DNA of 10,000 nucleotides from Zygnema cylindricum (GCA_037447655.1 JBBHKE010002075.1:297730-307729); one strand, 5' to 3'. Positions 1 through 7,902 are shown, counted from the stretch's first letter. The notes: generated by a model from the letters alone, not told the origin. Made by a program: numbers and translations.

Positions 1-480
1 GACTTGGAGTGGTTATTTTGTGGGGTATAGCACTAAAGGGAGTCTTTATCGAGTGTATGACTCGATTCAAAATGTCATTGACGAATCGAGGAATGTGGAT
101 TTTCACGAGGATTTATTATCCACAATCTCTCGATCAGCTAAGCGACATTCTAATCTTGATTTTCATGAGGAATTTGAAATTGGTGATCTTCATGACATTG
201 AGGGTTCGGATTCGGAAATTTATCCGAAATCCACCTCCAATGTTAAGAGGGGGAAAGGTAAAATTGTGGAAATTGTAAATTTTGATAACATTGGCGGGGA
301 TTTACGAAGCGAAAAATTCCTGAATTTCTTCAGATACAAGGAAATCTTCGTCTTCTAAATCGAGTTGTCCGAATGTCTTTGAGGAGGAATCGGCAAAGGA
401 GGAGAATAATTTGAGCCGAGGAGGAGTATGCGAGAAAATAGGGGAAAGAAACCGGCTCGTCTTTCTTTTGACGGTAAGGG
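1..480 (+). pseudogene. Copia integrase C-terminal end and integrase-RT connector, degenerate
   Basis: The frame open from position 2 reads through a GYFVGYSTKGSLYRVYD-type block and then an ESRNVDFHEDL block, the usual end of the copia integrase region just before the variable connector. Upstream integrase, protease and gag lie outside the window. The acidic, Ser-rich connector changes frame: a segment at about 327-411 encodes a SDTRKSSSSKSS-type stretch in another frame, and from 413 the first frame resumes with an RRSMRENRGKKPARL-type basic block. Stops at 356-358 and about 380 break the first frame. The same order of blocks occurs on the minus strand at 4745-5345, so both come from one family. 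The ORF is clearly dead. Family assignment is by recognised motifs, not by a database search. Confidence 0.8.
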
Positions 481-589
481 AAATATTTGAAATTCTTATT
501 ATTATATTTCGGCGGCTAGGGAGGAAGACTTCCTCTAATAGCAATCATTATGCGATTATATGCTGGGCGATCCTCAATCGTATATGGAA

Positions 590-836
590 GCACGAAAATC
601 ATGAAATTGGGAGAAGCATTGGAAACCAACGTGGGAAAGAGAACTTCAATCTATTATCGACAACCAAACATTTGAGGAGGTAAGCTTACCGGAGGGTAAA
701 ACGGTTGTTGATGCAAAGTGGATTTTCAAAACTAAAACTGGTGCATCGGGGGAAATAGTAAAACACAAGGCTCGGTTAGTTTGTAAGGGCTTTCAACAAA
801 AGGAAGTAGTAGATTATACGGAGACATGCACCGGTA
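590..836 (+). pseudogene. Copia reverse transcriptase N-terminal part, degenerate
   Basis: From 632 one frame reads a WERELQSIID...TFEEVSLPEGKTVV block, then DAKWIFKTKTGASG and KHKARLVCKGFQQKE. This is the standard start of the copia RT domain (WKWVFKTK, KARLVAKGF and similar motifs). It ends in a stop just after 836. The next RT motif continues in another frame, consistent with a two-base deletion near 826-831. The bases at 480-630 correspond to the stretch between connector and RT and hold further stops and shifts. In a working element this enzyme would copy genomic RNA into DNA inside the virus-like particle; this copy cannot do so. Confidence 0.85.
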
Positions 837-2054
837 ATGAAGTTTGATTCTTTGAGGATGATTAATGCTATTGCAGCTGCCGGCAAAAAGCACATTCACC
901 AAATGGACGTAGAGACAACGTTCTTGAAGGGTGACTTAGAGGAGGAGGTTTTTTTGAAAAATCAGGAGGGAGTAGTGTCGAAGGAGGGGAAGGTATGGCG
1001 GTTGCGAAAGTCCTTGTACGGACTTAAGCTAGCACCAAGGACTTGATATTTACGATTACAAAAGGTCCTTACCGAATTTGGATTCGTAAGAACAGTTTCA
1101 GATTCTGGAGTTTATGAAAAAGGTGAGGAGGATCAAATCATATTTTTTGTCTACGTGGATGATTTTTTGATGATATGTGACAAGTTGACGCGAATCACGA
1201 AATTGAAAAAGTACCTACATCTACATTTTAAAGTCACAGATTTGGGGGACGCACAATATATTCTTGGAGTGGAAGTGTTAAGGTAAGATAATGGGGATAT
1301 TAAATTGTCGCAAGCTCAATATTGCAAAGAAGTACTAACAAAATTTGCTATGTTGGATTCTAAGCCGGTTTTGACACCACTAGATTCAATACTACAATAT
1401 TGCAGATTTTAGGAGGAGGAAACTGTCCACGTGCCCTATCGTGAGGACGTTGGAAGTTTAGCAGTTTCTGTCCTGAGCCAATTTTGTCAGGCTCCTAAAA
1501 AGATTCACTAGGAGACCGTGAAGAGGATATTTCGTTACCTTTCAGGTACGGTCGAGATTGGTTTATTGTTCCGATCTAGACGCACATCTTCGGAGTGCGT
1601 GGGATATTCTGACGCAGATTGGGGTGGAGATTTTCACACAGGGAAGTCAACGTCTGGATATGCTTTTGTTTTTGGCGGTGCGGCAGTTTCTTGGAGTTCG
1701 TGACTCCAGCCAACTGTTGCTTTAAGTTCAACCGAAGCATAATACGTGGCGGCGTGTCACACATCTAAAGCGTCGATTTGGATTAAGGAACTACTTGGAG
1801 AATTGGGGATTTCAATTGGCTGTATGAAAATATTTCTTGACCTTATGAGTTCGATGGCATAGGTGAAGAATCCTGTCTTTCACAAAAGGACAAAACATAT
1901 TGTGATTCAGTGGCACTTCGTACGCGATTTGGTCACGGCAAAGGAAGTTGAATTTTTGTATATTTCGACTTTGGAGGAAGCTGTAGATATGTTGACAAAA
2001 GCCGCGGCTCATGATGTACTTTTGAGGGGGAGACCTAAATTAGGTTTGATGTGA
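837..2054 (+). pseudogene. Copia reverse transcriptase core and RNase H, seven premature stops
   Basis: One frame runs from 837 to a terminal TGA at 2052-2054. It shows HQMDVETTFLKGDLEEEVF (first catalytic Asp region), KSLYGLKLAPR, the YVDD catalytic box at 1152-1163, then RNase H motifs: GYSDADWGGD at about 1599-1628, GKSTSGYAF, ALSSTEA, and the tail VDMLTKA before the end. In-frame stops lie at 1044 (TGA), 1284 (TAA), 1410 (TAG), 1509 (TAG), 1701 (TGA), 1740 (TAA) and 1860 (TAG). The 1740 stop sits where the family normally has the RNase H glutamate. Despite this, the frame is kept for 1.2 kb with no evident indel. The normal C-terminus, followed by a polypurine tract and LTR, shows this is the natural 3' end of the element. 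Confidence 0.92.
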
Positions 2055-2067
2055 TGATTACAAGTTT

Positions 2068-2077
2068 GAGAGGGGGA
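2068..2077 (+). promoter_or_regulatory. Polypurine tract (plus-strand primer) of the first copia element
   Basis: A run of ten purines lies 13 bases after the polyprotein stop and immediately before the TGTGAAG start of the LTR. Copia elements prime plus-strand DNA synthesis from such a tract next to the 3' LTR. Position and composition both fit. Confidence 0.75.
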
Positions 2078-2085
2078 TTGTGAAG

Positions 2086-2204
2086 TCAAAGTTTGTAATC
2101 GGCCGTTGCGGTCTGTCGCGCAGCCGGCTAGTTTGTCTTTTTCAATCAAAGTTGTAGTCGGTTGTCGCGGTCTGTCGCGCGGCTGGCTTATTTGTCGTTA
2201 CGTT
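2086..2204 (+). repeat. Imperfect 60-bp tandem duplication inside LTR A
   Basis: Both copies begin TCAAAGTT, at 2086 and at 2146. Each holds a TCGGNNGTNGCGGTCTGTCGCGC core followed by a CGGCT/GGCT block and TTTGTC. The copies differ at scattered bases, so the duplication is not recent. Confidence 0.8.
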
Positions 2205-2462
2205 AAGTTAGTGGTCTCAGGTGGTTATATTTAGTCGTGTAGTGGATTGTAGTTTCGTGGTTTCGTGGAGATCCAGATTGACGACGACCAATTTATGTTT
2301 CGTTTGGTGTGTACGGTATGTAGGTTTGTTTTGTCTTTAGTTGGTTTTGACTGTACGTGTGAGTTGTACCGGCAGTTCTTTGTGTTTCGCTGTCGACACG
2401 TTTTTACTTGTACGCACTTAGTGCGCACTATATGGTTTGGTTTGATTTGTAGTTTGAAGTAG

Positions 2463-2489
2463 TGACGTCACGGTAAATGTACTATATAC
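2463..2489 (+). promoter_or_regulatory. Candidate LTR A core promoter: TGACGTCA plus TATA-like box
   Basis: A perfect eight-base TGACGTCA palindrome (2463-2470), the site class bound by bZIP/CREB-type factors, lies 11 bases before CTATATAC (2482-2489). That places it about 160 bases from the LTR end, a reasonable place for the U3/R border. The sites are seen directly; promoter activity is inferred. Confidence 0.4.
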
Positions 2490-2766
2490 TGCAGCTTAGT
2501 GGGAGTGGGGAACTTAATCTTTTTATGGGAGAAAATGTCTATGAAATATATTGGCTTTTATGGACAGCTCTCTCTCTCGTGTGAATTATGTGAATGCTTC
2601 CGCTGTAGTCTTGCACTCTGATTTTTGTGTGAAATCCTATCATATACCCCTAAGTAGTGATCGTGATCAAACACCAATATCATTTTTTTAATGGGCGATT
2701 GTTTCTATTTAGCCTTTTTTTTATATAAAAACCTTTTATTACAATGTGGAAGTGAGTCGAGAAAAT

Positions 2767-2962
2767 AAACACATCACTCAAAGTTATGTTGTTATCCAAC
2801 TTGAGAAAAAAATCAGATGACAATGTTGGATATTAAGGGAGCTACATGCGTAACAAAATGCTGAACTTTATGATGATATAGCTATATTTCTCACTAAAAA
2901 GAGTTTGACTGTTGATACCGTTTCAAGCTAGTAAGCGTTTGTCTTTAATTGCGGAATTTTCC
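2767..2962 (+). pseudogene. Relic of a second copia RNase H C-terminus
   Basis: A frame starting at 2767 reads KHITQSYVVIQLEKKI, which fits the spacing of the KHIxxxYxxI block at the end of copia RNase H. Later bases read LRELHA, then ELYDDIAIF, LTKKSLTVDT and, in a shifted frame, KRLSLIAEFS, which fits the usual ADIxTKxL...KLGL ending. Several stops and shifts interrupt it. It lies directly downstream of LTR A, so the first element may have inserted into this older one. The match is short and eroded, so this is only moderately likely. Confidence 0.4.
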
Positions 2963-3237
2963 TTTTTTTTGTATTGTTTAATTAAAGTGTATATGACATT
3001 TTTGATTCATCGATTTAAGTATTAGAGCAAAGACCAAGGTTCCCTAAATAATGTGGGAAAGTTTTACCGCTTAGACTTTTGTTACGTAAGCACATTTCCA
3101 TTATAGTGATGAAGGACAAAATTAGTCCGAAAACTCCTCCAAGTGAAGCCTATAGTTTAGGGAAAATGTTCCAAATGCTCGACAATAAATAAAAAAATCA
3201 GGTGGGAGATCATAATTGACACATATACAAAAGGCGT

Positions 3238-3405
3238 TTATTTTAAACACAAAAAAAGATAGATAACTGAAGCATAAAGATCCCCCCTTACTATTAAAAT
3301 ATTTTGCCTTATCAATTTTTCTCTTATATCAACTAACGATTTCAATAGGCCTTTCCGCAAGAGCGTTGTGAGGCTAACTCTCCCTATCTGAAAAAGAGGA
3401 TACCG
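3238..3405 (-). other. Short exon-like open frame on the minus strand, identity unproven
   Basis: Reading the minus strand from 3405 down to a TAA at 3238-3240 gives 55 codons without a stop and without an ATG. The central part reads RKGLLKSLVDIREKLIRQN. A pyrimidine-rich stretch ending in CAG lies just before 3387, and a GTAAGG begins at 3291 on the minus strand, so 3292-3387 (96 bases, 32 codons) has the outline of an internal exon. The LLxSLVDxRxxL pattern faintly recalls the N-terminal photolyase domain of DASH-type cryptochromes. In AT-rich DNA such a short match can arise by chance, and I found no companion exons. Confidence 0.15.
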
Positions 3406-3920
3406 CTAACCAACGTTTACGTGGGGTTCGGCGGACCTGTGATCAACGTAAGGTGGAACTGACTCCTCAAATTTTCTTGTGAAATGCTAAAAGACCTTTT
3501 GCCCTTAATTTGAGAGGGTTTATTAAAGTCGAAGCCAAAAGATTGAGTTGTATTAAATGTTTTTTTTTCCTTTTTCCCTCGAATCGGTTACTAACAATAG
3601 ACATTGATCTAGATACCCTAATCAATATTTTTCAACAATTAATTCAAACAGCAAGTGAAAAATCATAAATGTATTTGAGAAAATTTTATGACTCAAATAA
3701 TAGCGTATGACTTTGAAAATATTGTGCAATCCCCAAAAAATCGTATTACTCAAAAAATATCGTTTACCTTTAGAAGTACAGTGTACCTAAAAGTTTTTTC
3801 TATTTTTTAATGGTTTAACAATCTCATTCATGCTTTAGTTGAGTATAAGAAAACAACACAATATCTAGTGTGTGAAGCAAATACCAAAATAATGCCCAAA
3901 AATGTCAAAACAAATATTTG

Positions 3921-3960
3921 TGAGGTTCAACTTCGATTAAGAATTTAGGGTTGAACCTTA
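3921..3960. repeat. Inverted repeat (hairpin)
   Basis: The nine-base arms AGGTTCAAC (3923-3931) and GTTGAACCT (3950-3958) are perfectly complementary. The pairing extends two bases further outward with one G/T mismatch. The loop is 18 bases. No poly-T run follows and no role is evident. Confidence 0.55.
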
Positions 3961-4398
3961 CAGTACACCGCAAATCGTAATTAGAGTTATATACGCTAAT
4001 TCCGTCACCCCAAATTTTGACTTTATCACCATAAATAGAGTACATTATTTTAAATTCTTCTTTAGGCTATTTAAGTTACTATTTGAATGAGCGTTAATAG
4101 CTCTAATACAGTGCCGCTTTAAACAGTGTGGTGTACGGTCGGTGTTTGACCATGCAAAATTGTACTTTATTATGTAAAAAAATAAAAATAATGATTTAAT
4201 ACAGGTCGTTATCATATAACTGTGTTTTGTAACTGCGTTTTAACGAACCGCGTAGTGCAAACGTCATAGTGATGATAAACTGTACGATATGTCAGATTTT
4301 GTACCAATACCTAATTTACAATAGAGATATTCAGCGCGTCAAATTATAATACATAAATAAATTAGAGTAAACTTCTTTTTGAAAAAGTTTATCACACA

Positions 4399-4421
4399 AA
4401 TTAGAGTTCATAACTCTAATT
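4399..4421. repeat. Perfect 10-bp inverted repeat with a 3-base spacer
   Basis: AATTAGAGTT and AACTCTAATT flank CAT. An outer pair of the same motif lies around it in opposite orientation, ATTAGAGTAA near 4361 and TTTACTCTAAT near 4454, so the site is the centre of a nested inverted array of about 110 bases. Confidence 0.6.
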
Positions 4422-4744
4422 GTTTTTTTCTCTTTTTTTATTCTAATTTTTTATTTACTCTAATTACAATTCGCGACGTAGTTTACTAACTAGGGTTTTT
4501 GATTTTTTAAACAAAGAAGTGGTGAGCTTCTACTTCAGTCAACTAAGTGAGGGTTAAGTATTGCTGGAGTTAACACTTGTGGTTTAGGTTTTGCGGTAGT
4601 GAACTACTCCACAGGTTAGTTTCTATTTTAAATAGCCAATAAATTTTAATATTTTTTCCGCGCTTATGCAAAATAATTTTATTGCTAATGCAGTAGAGGA
4701 TATGTTATCACTCAAAATATGCATGCATTGTTTTTTTACAACAA

Positions 4745-5345
4745 CTTATGATAAAAACCCTATAATCCAAACAACTTATTAGTAAGAACTTTTTCGATCA
4801 TAAGAACAATTTCCGGTTTCTTCCCTCTCGTAATCCAAGAGCTCCTCCTTAAAATTGGCTCATCTTCTTTCTCCTCCTCGGATTCAATTTCTTTCTCACT
4901 TGATTTAGAACTCAATTTAGAGCTTTGTGATTTCCGAATGTCCGAAGGCACTCGGGAATCCGAAGTTCCATCACTCTTCTTTTCAAATTCAACATCATCC
5001 AATTTTCCAATTTATTTTTGCGAGAAATAAGAATCGGTTCCTCATCGGATCCCGAATCTCCAATGTTCGGAAAATTCTTAATTTCATCCTCATAAAAATC
5101 CAAAATTTACTTGAAATTTCCCAACGGAGTTCATGGCGGATTTGAGATCCTCATGAAAACTGACACTCCGTGATTCCTCCACGGTGTGACGAGCCGGATC
5201 ATATACTCGGTGTAACTTCCCCTTCGCACTATAGCCAACAAAAATTCTGGGCCAATTCCTTGCCGCAAATTTCCCCTTCCTCTTGATTGATTTCACATAA
5301 ACCATCGCATGACATCCCCAAATTTTCAAGTGATGAACCGTCGGT
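4745..5345 (-). pseudogene. Copia integrase C-terminus and connector, truncated and frameshifted
   Basis: Read on the minus strand from 5345, the protein frame gives PTVHHLKIWGCHAMVYV, then KFAARNWPRIFVGYSAKG, LHRVYDP and EESRSVSFHEDL: the end of the copia integrase. The frame meets a stop at 5090-5092. The connector continues in a second frame (about 5103-5000, FYEDEIKNFPNIGDSGSDEE) and then returns to the first, with SDIRKSQSSK, an acidic tract and RRSSWITRGKKP. The RT that should follow is missing below about 4745. At the other end the integrase match stops exactly where LTR B begins. Shared connector blocks tie it to the element at 1-2054, in opposite orientation. Confidence 0.82.
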
Positions 5346-5879
5346 TGTTGGATATTGACATATCGCCGGTATATCGCGAAGCGGCATACCCACAGTTATT
5401 TGTTCGATGTGGATTGTCGCGTCATCGTACGATTTGTACGATGTTGTTTCGTGTCCGCATTTGAAGCGTCCGCGAACGAAATGTACAATTTCGGTTCGCG
5501 TCACTTTTGTTTCAGTGCGCAGGTGTATTTTTATGTGTGCAGGTCATAGTTGTTCAAATCGCGCGATTTTTTCCTTTTTTCCGATTGAAACGTATAATTT
5601 GTGACTTTTGAAAAAATCGTAAAAAAACGTGGACTGTAAACTGAAACTGGAAATTTACGGATACCTGTAAACAAATTAATGTAACTGTACAATTTTTTAC
5701 GGATATGTACGGAATAAAATTGGAAATATGCGTCATACTTGTTGGTACTTTCTGTTAAGTGAACTGAACAGGAATACCACGGAAGTTGTACGTTATATAA
5801 TCAAAAATGTGCCGACATTTTTGAAAAGAGACGTTGAACGTCACAATAATTTCGCGCGTTCAGTTTGAAATTTGTACGG

Positions 5880-5912
5880 GCGTCTTCTTCAATTTTTTTT
5901 GAAAGAAGACGC
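5880..5912. repeat. Perfect 10-bp inverted repeat inside LTR B
   Basis: GCGTCTTCTT (5880-5889) and AAGAAGACGC (5903-5912) are complementary, with a T-rich 13-base spacer. A role in LTR RNA folding is possible but unproven. Confidence 0.6.
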
Positions 5913-6392
5913 AATGAAACATTGAAAACAAAACCGCGAGAAAGCCATGTCTGTCTGTCAGATAAACTCGGACAGATGAAATTTCATAAAATTTTACCCT
6001 CGTGGCGTCCGAACCTGGGTACGTCAATTGCAAATGTTATCCTAAGGTGTACGACTGGGCTACCAGTTGGTGAAGAAGTTCGAAGCCAACAATGATTGTA
6101 ATAAAAATATAGAGAGTTTATTGTTTTACCGCTCATTTAACGGAAAAAACTTGCAAACTGCGTTATATGTAATAGTTTTTTGTTTTTTATGTACGAAATA
6201 GTACGGAAGGAAATTCATTAACGATTTTTTGCAATTTGATCAAAAGGTTCAATGCGTTTGTTACGTATAATTCGTCGCGTACGGTACGTTCTTACTAATC
6301 GCCGTGAACAACTATGGTGCAAGTGTTATGATTTCATGCGCACACAAGCGCACGCACGAAACTTCTCTTTTGTAGTTTCGCGTTTTGGAGTA

Positions 6393-6516
6393 GAAGGCGT
6401 GTACGCCTTCGTTTGCGGAAAATTCCTTCCATTGTTTTTTGCCAGGAAGGAGACAGAAGTTTGCCGCATTGCTATCTTTGGTTGCAAGCCTTCTAAGCTA
6501 GCTAGAGAAGGCATGT
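6393..6516. repeat. Cluster of GAAGGC/GCCTTC inverted repeats in LTR B
   Basis: At 6393-6410 an eight-base arm GAAGGCGT is followed after two bases by ACGCCTTC. Further on, near 6488-6512, GCCTTCT and AGAAGGC flank an 11-base centre containing AGCTAGCT. CCTTCC and GGAAGG lie between them. The cluster is upstream of the TATA-like box of this LTR, so it may be U3 regulatory DNA. Confidence 0.45.
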
Positions 6517-6626
6517 AGTCTGCAGATTAGTGCTGCAGGAATTAATCTTTTTGAGTAAGAGATTGAAAGAGAGAGAAGAGAGGTGAAATATGAGATTTTG
6601 TAAAAAGGCTTTTGGCCCAAAACACT

Positions 6627-6633
6627 TATAAAA
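6627..6633 (+). promoter_or_regulatory. Candidate TATA box of LTR B
   Basis: TATAAAA lies about 110 bases before the LTR end and upstream of the GCTTCCGC box, the order expected for U3 then R/U5. Inferred from position and sequence only. Confidence 0.4.
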
Positions 6634-6736
6634 CCTTTATGGCTGAATTCTTCTTATCTATGAGCTTCCGCTGTGTATGAAATCAGTGTATTTCTTGTGA
6701 ATTTATTTTGTGATTGTTTATTTCAAAGATCCTACA

Positions 6737-7079
6737 TGCCCCCCTTCCCCCTCTCCCTCTCTCCCTCCGTCCATCCCTCCTATAGTCACCACGTGAGCTT
6801 TATTCTTATTCTATCCATTTATTTTGTTTATCTAAATTGTTTTTGTATATATTAATTTGTTTATTTATTTATTTAGTTTGTTGTTATATAATATTTTTTT
6901 TTTAAATAAGAGGACATGCCCACGATCCCATCAACCAACGCCGTGAGACCCCTCCGATTCAACTTTACATATATTGTTTTTTTTTGTTTTTTACTATGTC
7001 CTTTTTATTTTTTTTCTTGTTTTTTCTTTTTTTTTTCTTTTTTTTTTTTTTTTTTCCTTTTTTTTTTTTTATTTTTTTT

Positions 7080-7148
<69 letters not shown>

Positions 7149-7409
7149 CTTTTCCTTTTTTTCTTTTCATTATTTTTTTTTCTCTCTTTGGATTGTCTTG
7201 GCCAATTGCTTGCGGGGATAGGAGGGAGAGAGATGTGAAAGGGAGAGAGAGAGGAGGGGGAGAGAGGAGGGGAAAGAGACAGTGGGGTAGAGAGAAAGAG
7301 AGGGGCGGACTAGGAGAGAAGGGTGGAGTTGGAGAGAGAGTGGGGGGAGGAAGCGAGAGAGGGAAAGGGTCCCTTATATCCTGTTTACACCCTATTTGCA
7401 CGCTATTTC
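6737..7409. repeat. Simple-sequence block: C/T tract, poly-T, G/A tract
   Basis: A pyrimidine tract (6739-6781, two purines in 43 bases) is followed by AT-rich DNA and a short mixed stretch (6912-6965). Next comes a T-dominated tract from about 7000 to 7188 with 56 uninterrupted T at 7093-7148, then a purine-dominated tract at about 7214-7369 rich in GGGAGAGAG units. The open frames across it on both strands encode only Phe/Leu or Lys/Pro/Ser runs and are not genes. The T tract could be a poly-A tail of a retroposed sequence in minus orientation, but no body can be recognised. Confidence 0.85.
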
Positions 7410-7888
7410 TGTTAGATTTTTTATGAAACAACGATTCTTTGTGAAACGGCGTCTCAGTTTGTTGAGCGCCGTAATATGTACTATATAGTTTGCATGTGAT
7501 ATCGTTTGGCGTTTCGTGTTAGTATTATTATAGTTTGGTTTCGGTTTTGGTTTTGCGTGAGAAGTACATAAGTACTTTAAGGCATTACGACGCTTCATAC
7601 ATTTGTATAGTAACGCGTATAGTATGTTGGTTCGCGTGTACTTTTGTATGATCAGTTTGCATGCGTACTTTTGTACGTCATGCGATCCTTAGTACTTTGT
7701 TTGTTTGAGTTATGGAGTATATAGGACTTAGTCGTTTTGGGTGAAATTATTATCTTTGTAAGAGGGGAAAAACTTCCGGTGAAATATTATTTTATCTTTT
7801 GCTGGAATTGATCTCTTCTTGTTGTCTTTGCTTCCGCACTTGCATTCTTGTTGTCCTTCCCCTACCATACTGTGATCAGATTCTATCA
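7410..7888 (+). mobile_element. LTR C: 5' LTR of the gag-bearing copia element
   Basis: The 3' end is firm: TTCTATCA ends at 7888, two bases before a primer binding site. The start is less sure; TGTTAGATTTTT at 7410, right after the simple-sequence block, resembles the start of LTR B and would give 479 bases. It contains TATATAGG (7718-7725), the GCTTCCGC box (7830-7837, 58 bases from the end) and seven GTAC cores. CTTGCATTCTTGTTGT after the box parallels LTR A. Confidence 0.6.
7718..7725 (+). promoter_or_regulatory. Candidate TATA box of LTR C
   Basis: TATATAGG lies 170 bases before the LTR end, a position like that of the TATA-like box in LTR A. Activity is inferred. Confidence 0.35.
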
Positions 7889-7890
7889 AG

Positions 7891-7902
7891 TGGTATCAGA
7901 GC
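7891..7902 (+). promoter_or_regulatory. Primer binding site, initiator-Met tRNA type
   Basis: TGGTATCAGAGC is the classic minus-strand primer site of copia elements, complementary to the 3' end of initiator methionine tRNA. It lies two bases after the LTR end and before gag, exactly as expected, and fixes the orientation of this element. Confidence 0.92.

Larger units (their letters stand above)
2079..2642 (+). mobile_element. LTR A: 3' LTR of the first copia element
   Basis: It begins TGTGAAG right after the polypurine tract and ends in CCTATCA, giving about 564 bases with TG...CA ends. Inside are a 60-bp tandem duplication (2086-2204), a 13-base palindrome (2413-2425), a perfect TGACGTCA site (2463-2470), a TATA-like CTATATAC (2482-2489) and a GCTTCCGC box (2596-2603) 46 bases from the end. 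The end resembles those of two further LTRs in the window. The 5' LTR lies outside the window, so identity between the pair and target duplication cannot be tested. The start is well supported by the polypurine tract; the 3' boundary is inferred from the shared terminus. Confidence 0.75.
2963..4744. other. AT-rich non-coding stretch with small inverted repeats
   Basis: About 1.8 kb without a long open frame or a recognisable gene. It contains homopolymer A and T runs, inverted repeats at 3921-3960 and 4399-4421, an imperfect direct repeat beginning ACTCAAA at 3691 and 3748 (57 bases apart), and the exon-like minus-strand frame at 3238-3405 listed separately. Motifs of the TTAGAGT/ACTCTAA type recur at about 3981, 4362, 4401, 4412 and 4457. 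I recognise no transposon ends here. Confidence 0.5.
5346..6736 (+). mobile_element. LTR B: copia LTR inserted into the minus-strand integrase relic
   Basis: It begins TGTTGGATATT, a typical copia LTR start, exactly where the integrase homology on the minus strand ends. It ends in GATCCTACA at 6736, giving about 1,391 bases. Its 3' part parallels LTR A: CTGCAGATTAGTG and TTAATCTTTTT (near 6520-6551), then GGCTTTT and GCTTCCGCTGT (6664-6674). A TATAAAA lies at 6627-6633. No primer binding site follows 6736, and the five bases on either side (TCGGT and TGCCC) do not match, so it is neither a clean solo LTR nor a clean 5' LTR. Two open frames of 76 and 88 codons inside match nothing I know and are probably chance. 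Confidence 0.6.

Noticed and set aside
2231-2462. Open frames on both strands inside LTR A
   Set aside because: Low-complexity translation of LTR DNA with no known motif.
3360-3450. GGTTCGGCGGACC resembling a tRNA B box
   Set aside because: No matching A box at the right distance and no cloverleaf arms could be drawn.
5407-5604. Cys- and Phe-rich short open frames near the start of LTR B
   Set aside because: Overlapping in two frames, no motif, no upstream context; not coding.
5865-6518. Two open frames of 76 and 88 codons inside LTR B
   Set aside because: No recognisable motif, located within an LTR, with overlapping frames on the other strand; chance openness is likely.
5341-6741. Solo LTR with target duplication
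   Set aside because: The five flanking bases differ (TCGGT and TGCCC) and the interrupted integrase does not resume after 6736.
6788-6796. CACGTG G-box beside the C/T tract
   Set aside because: A single six-base site with no promoter or gene next to it is expected by chance.
6916-7431. Long open frames of Phe/Leu (plus strand) and Lys/Pro/Ser (minus strand)
   Set aside because: They only translate the poly-T, C/T and G/A tracts; composition explains them fully.
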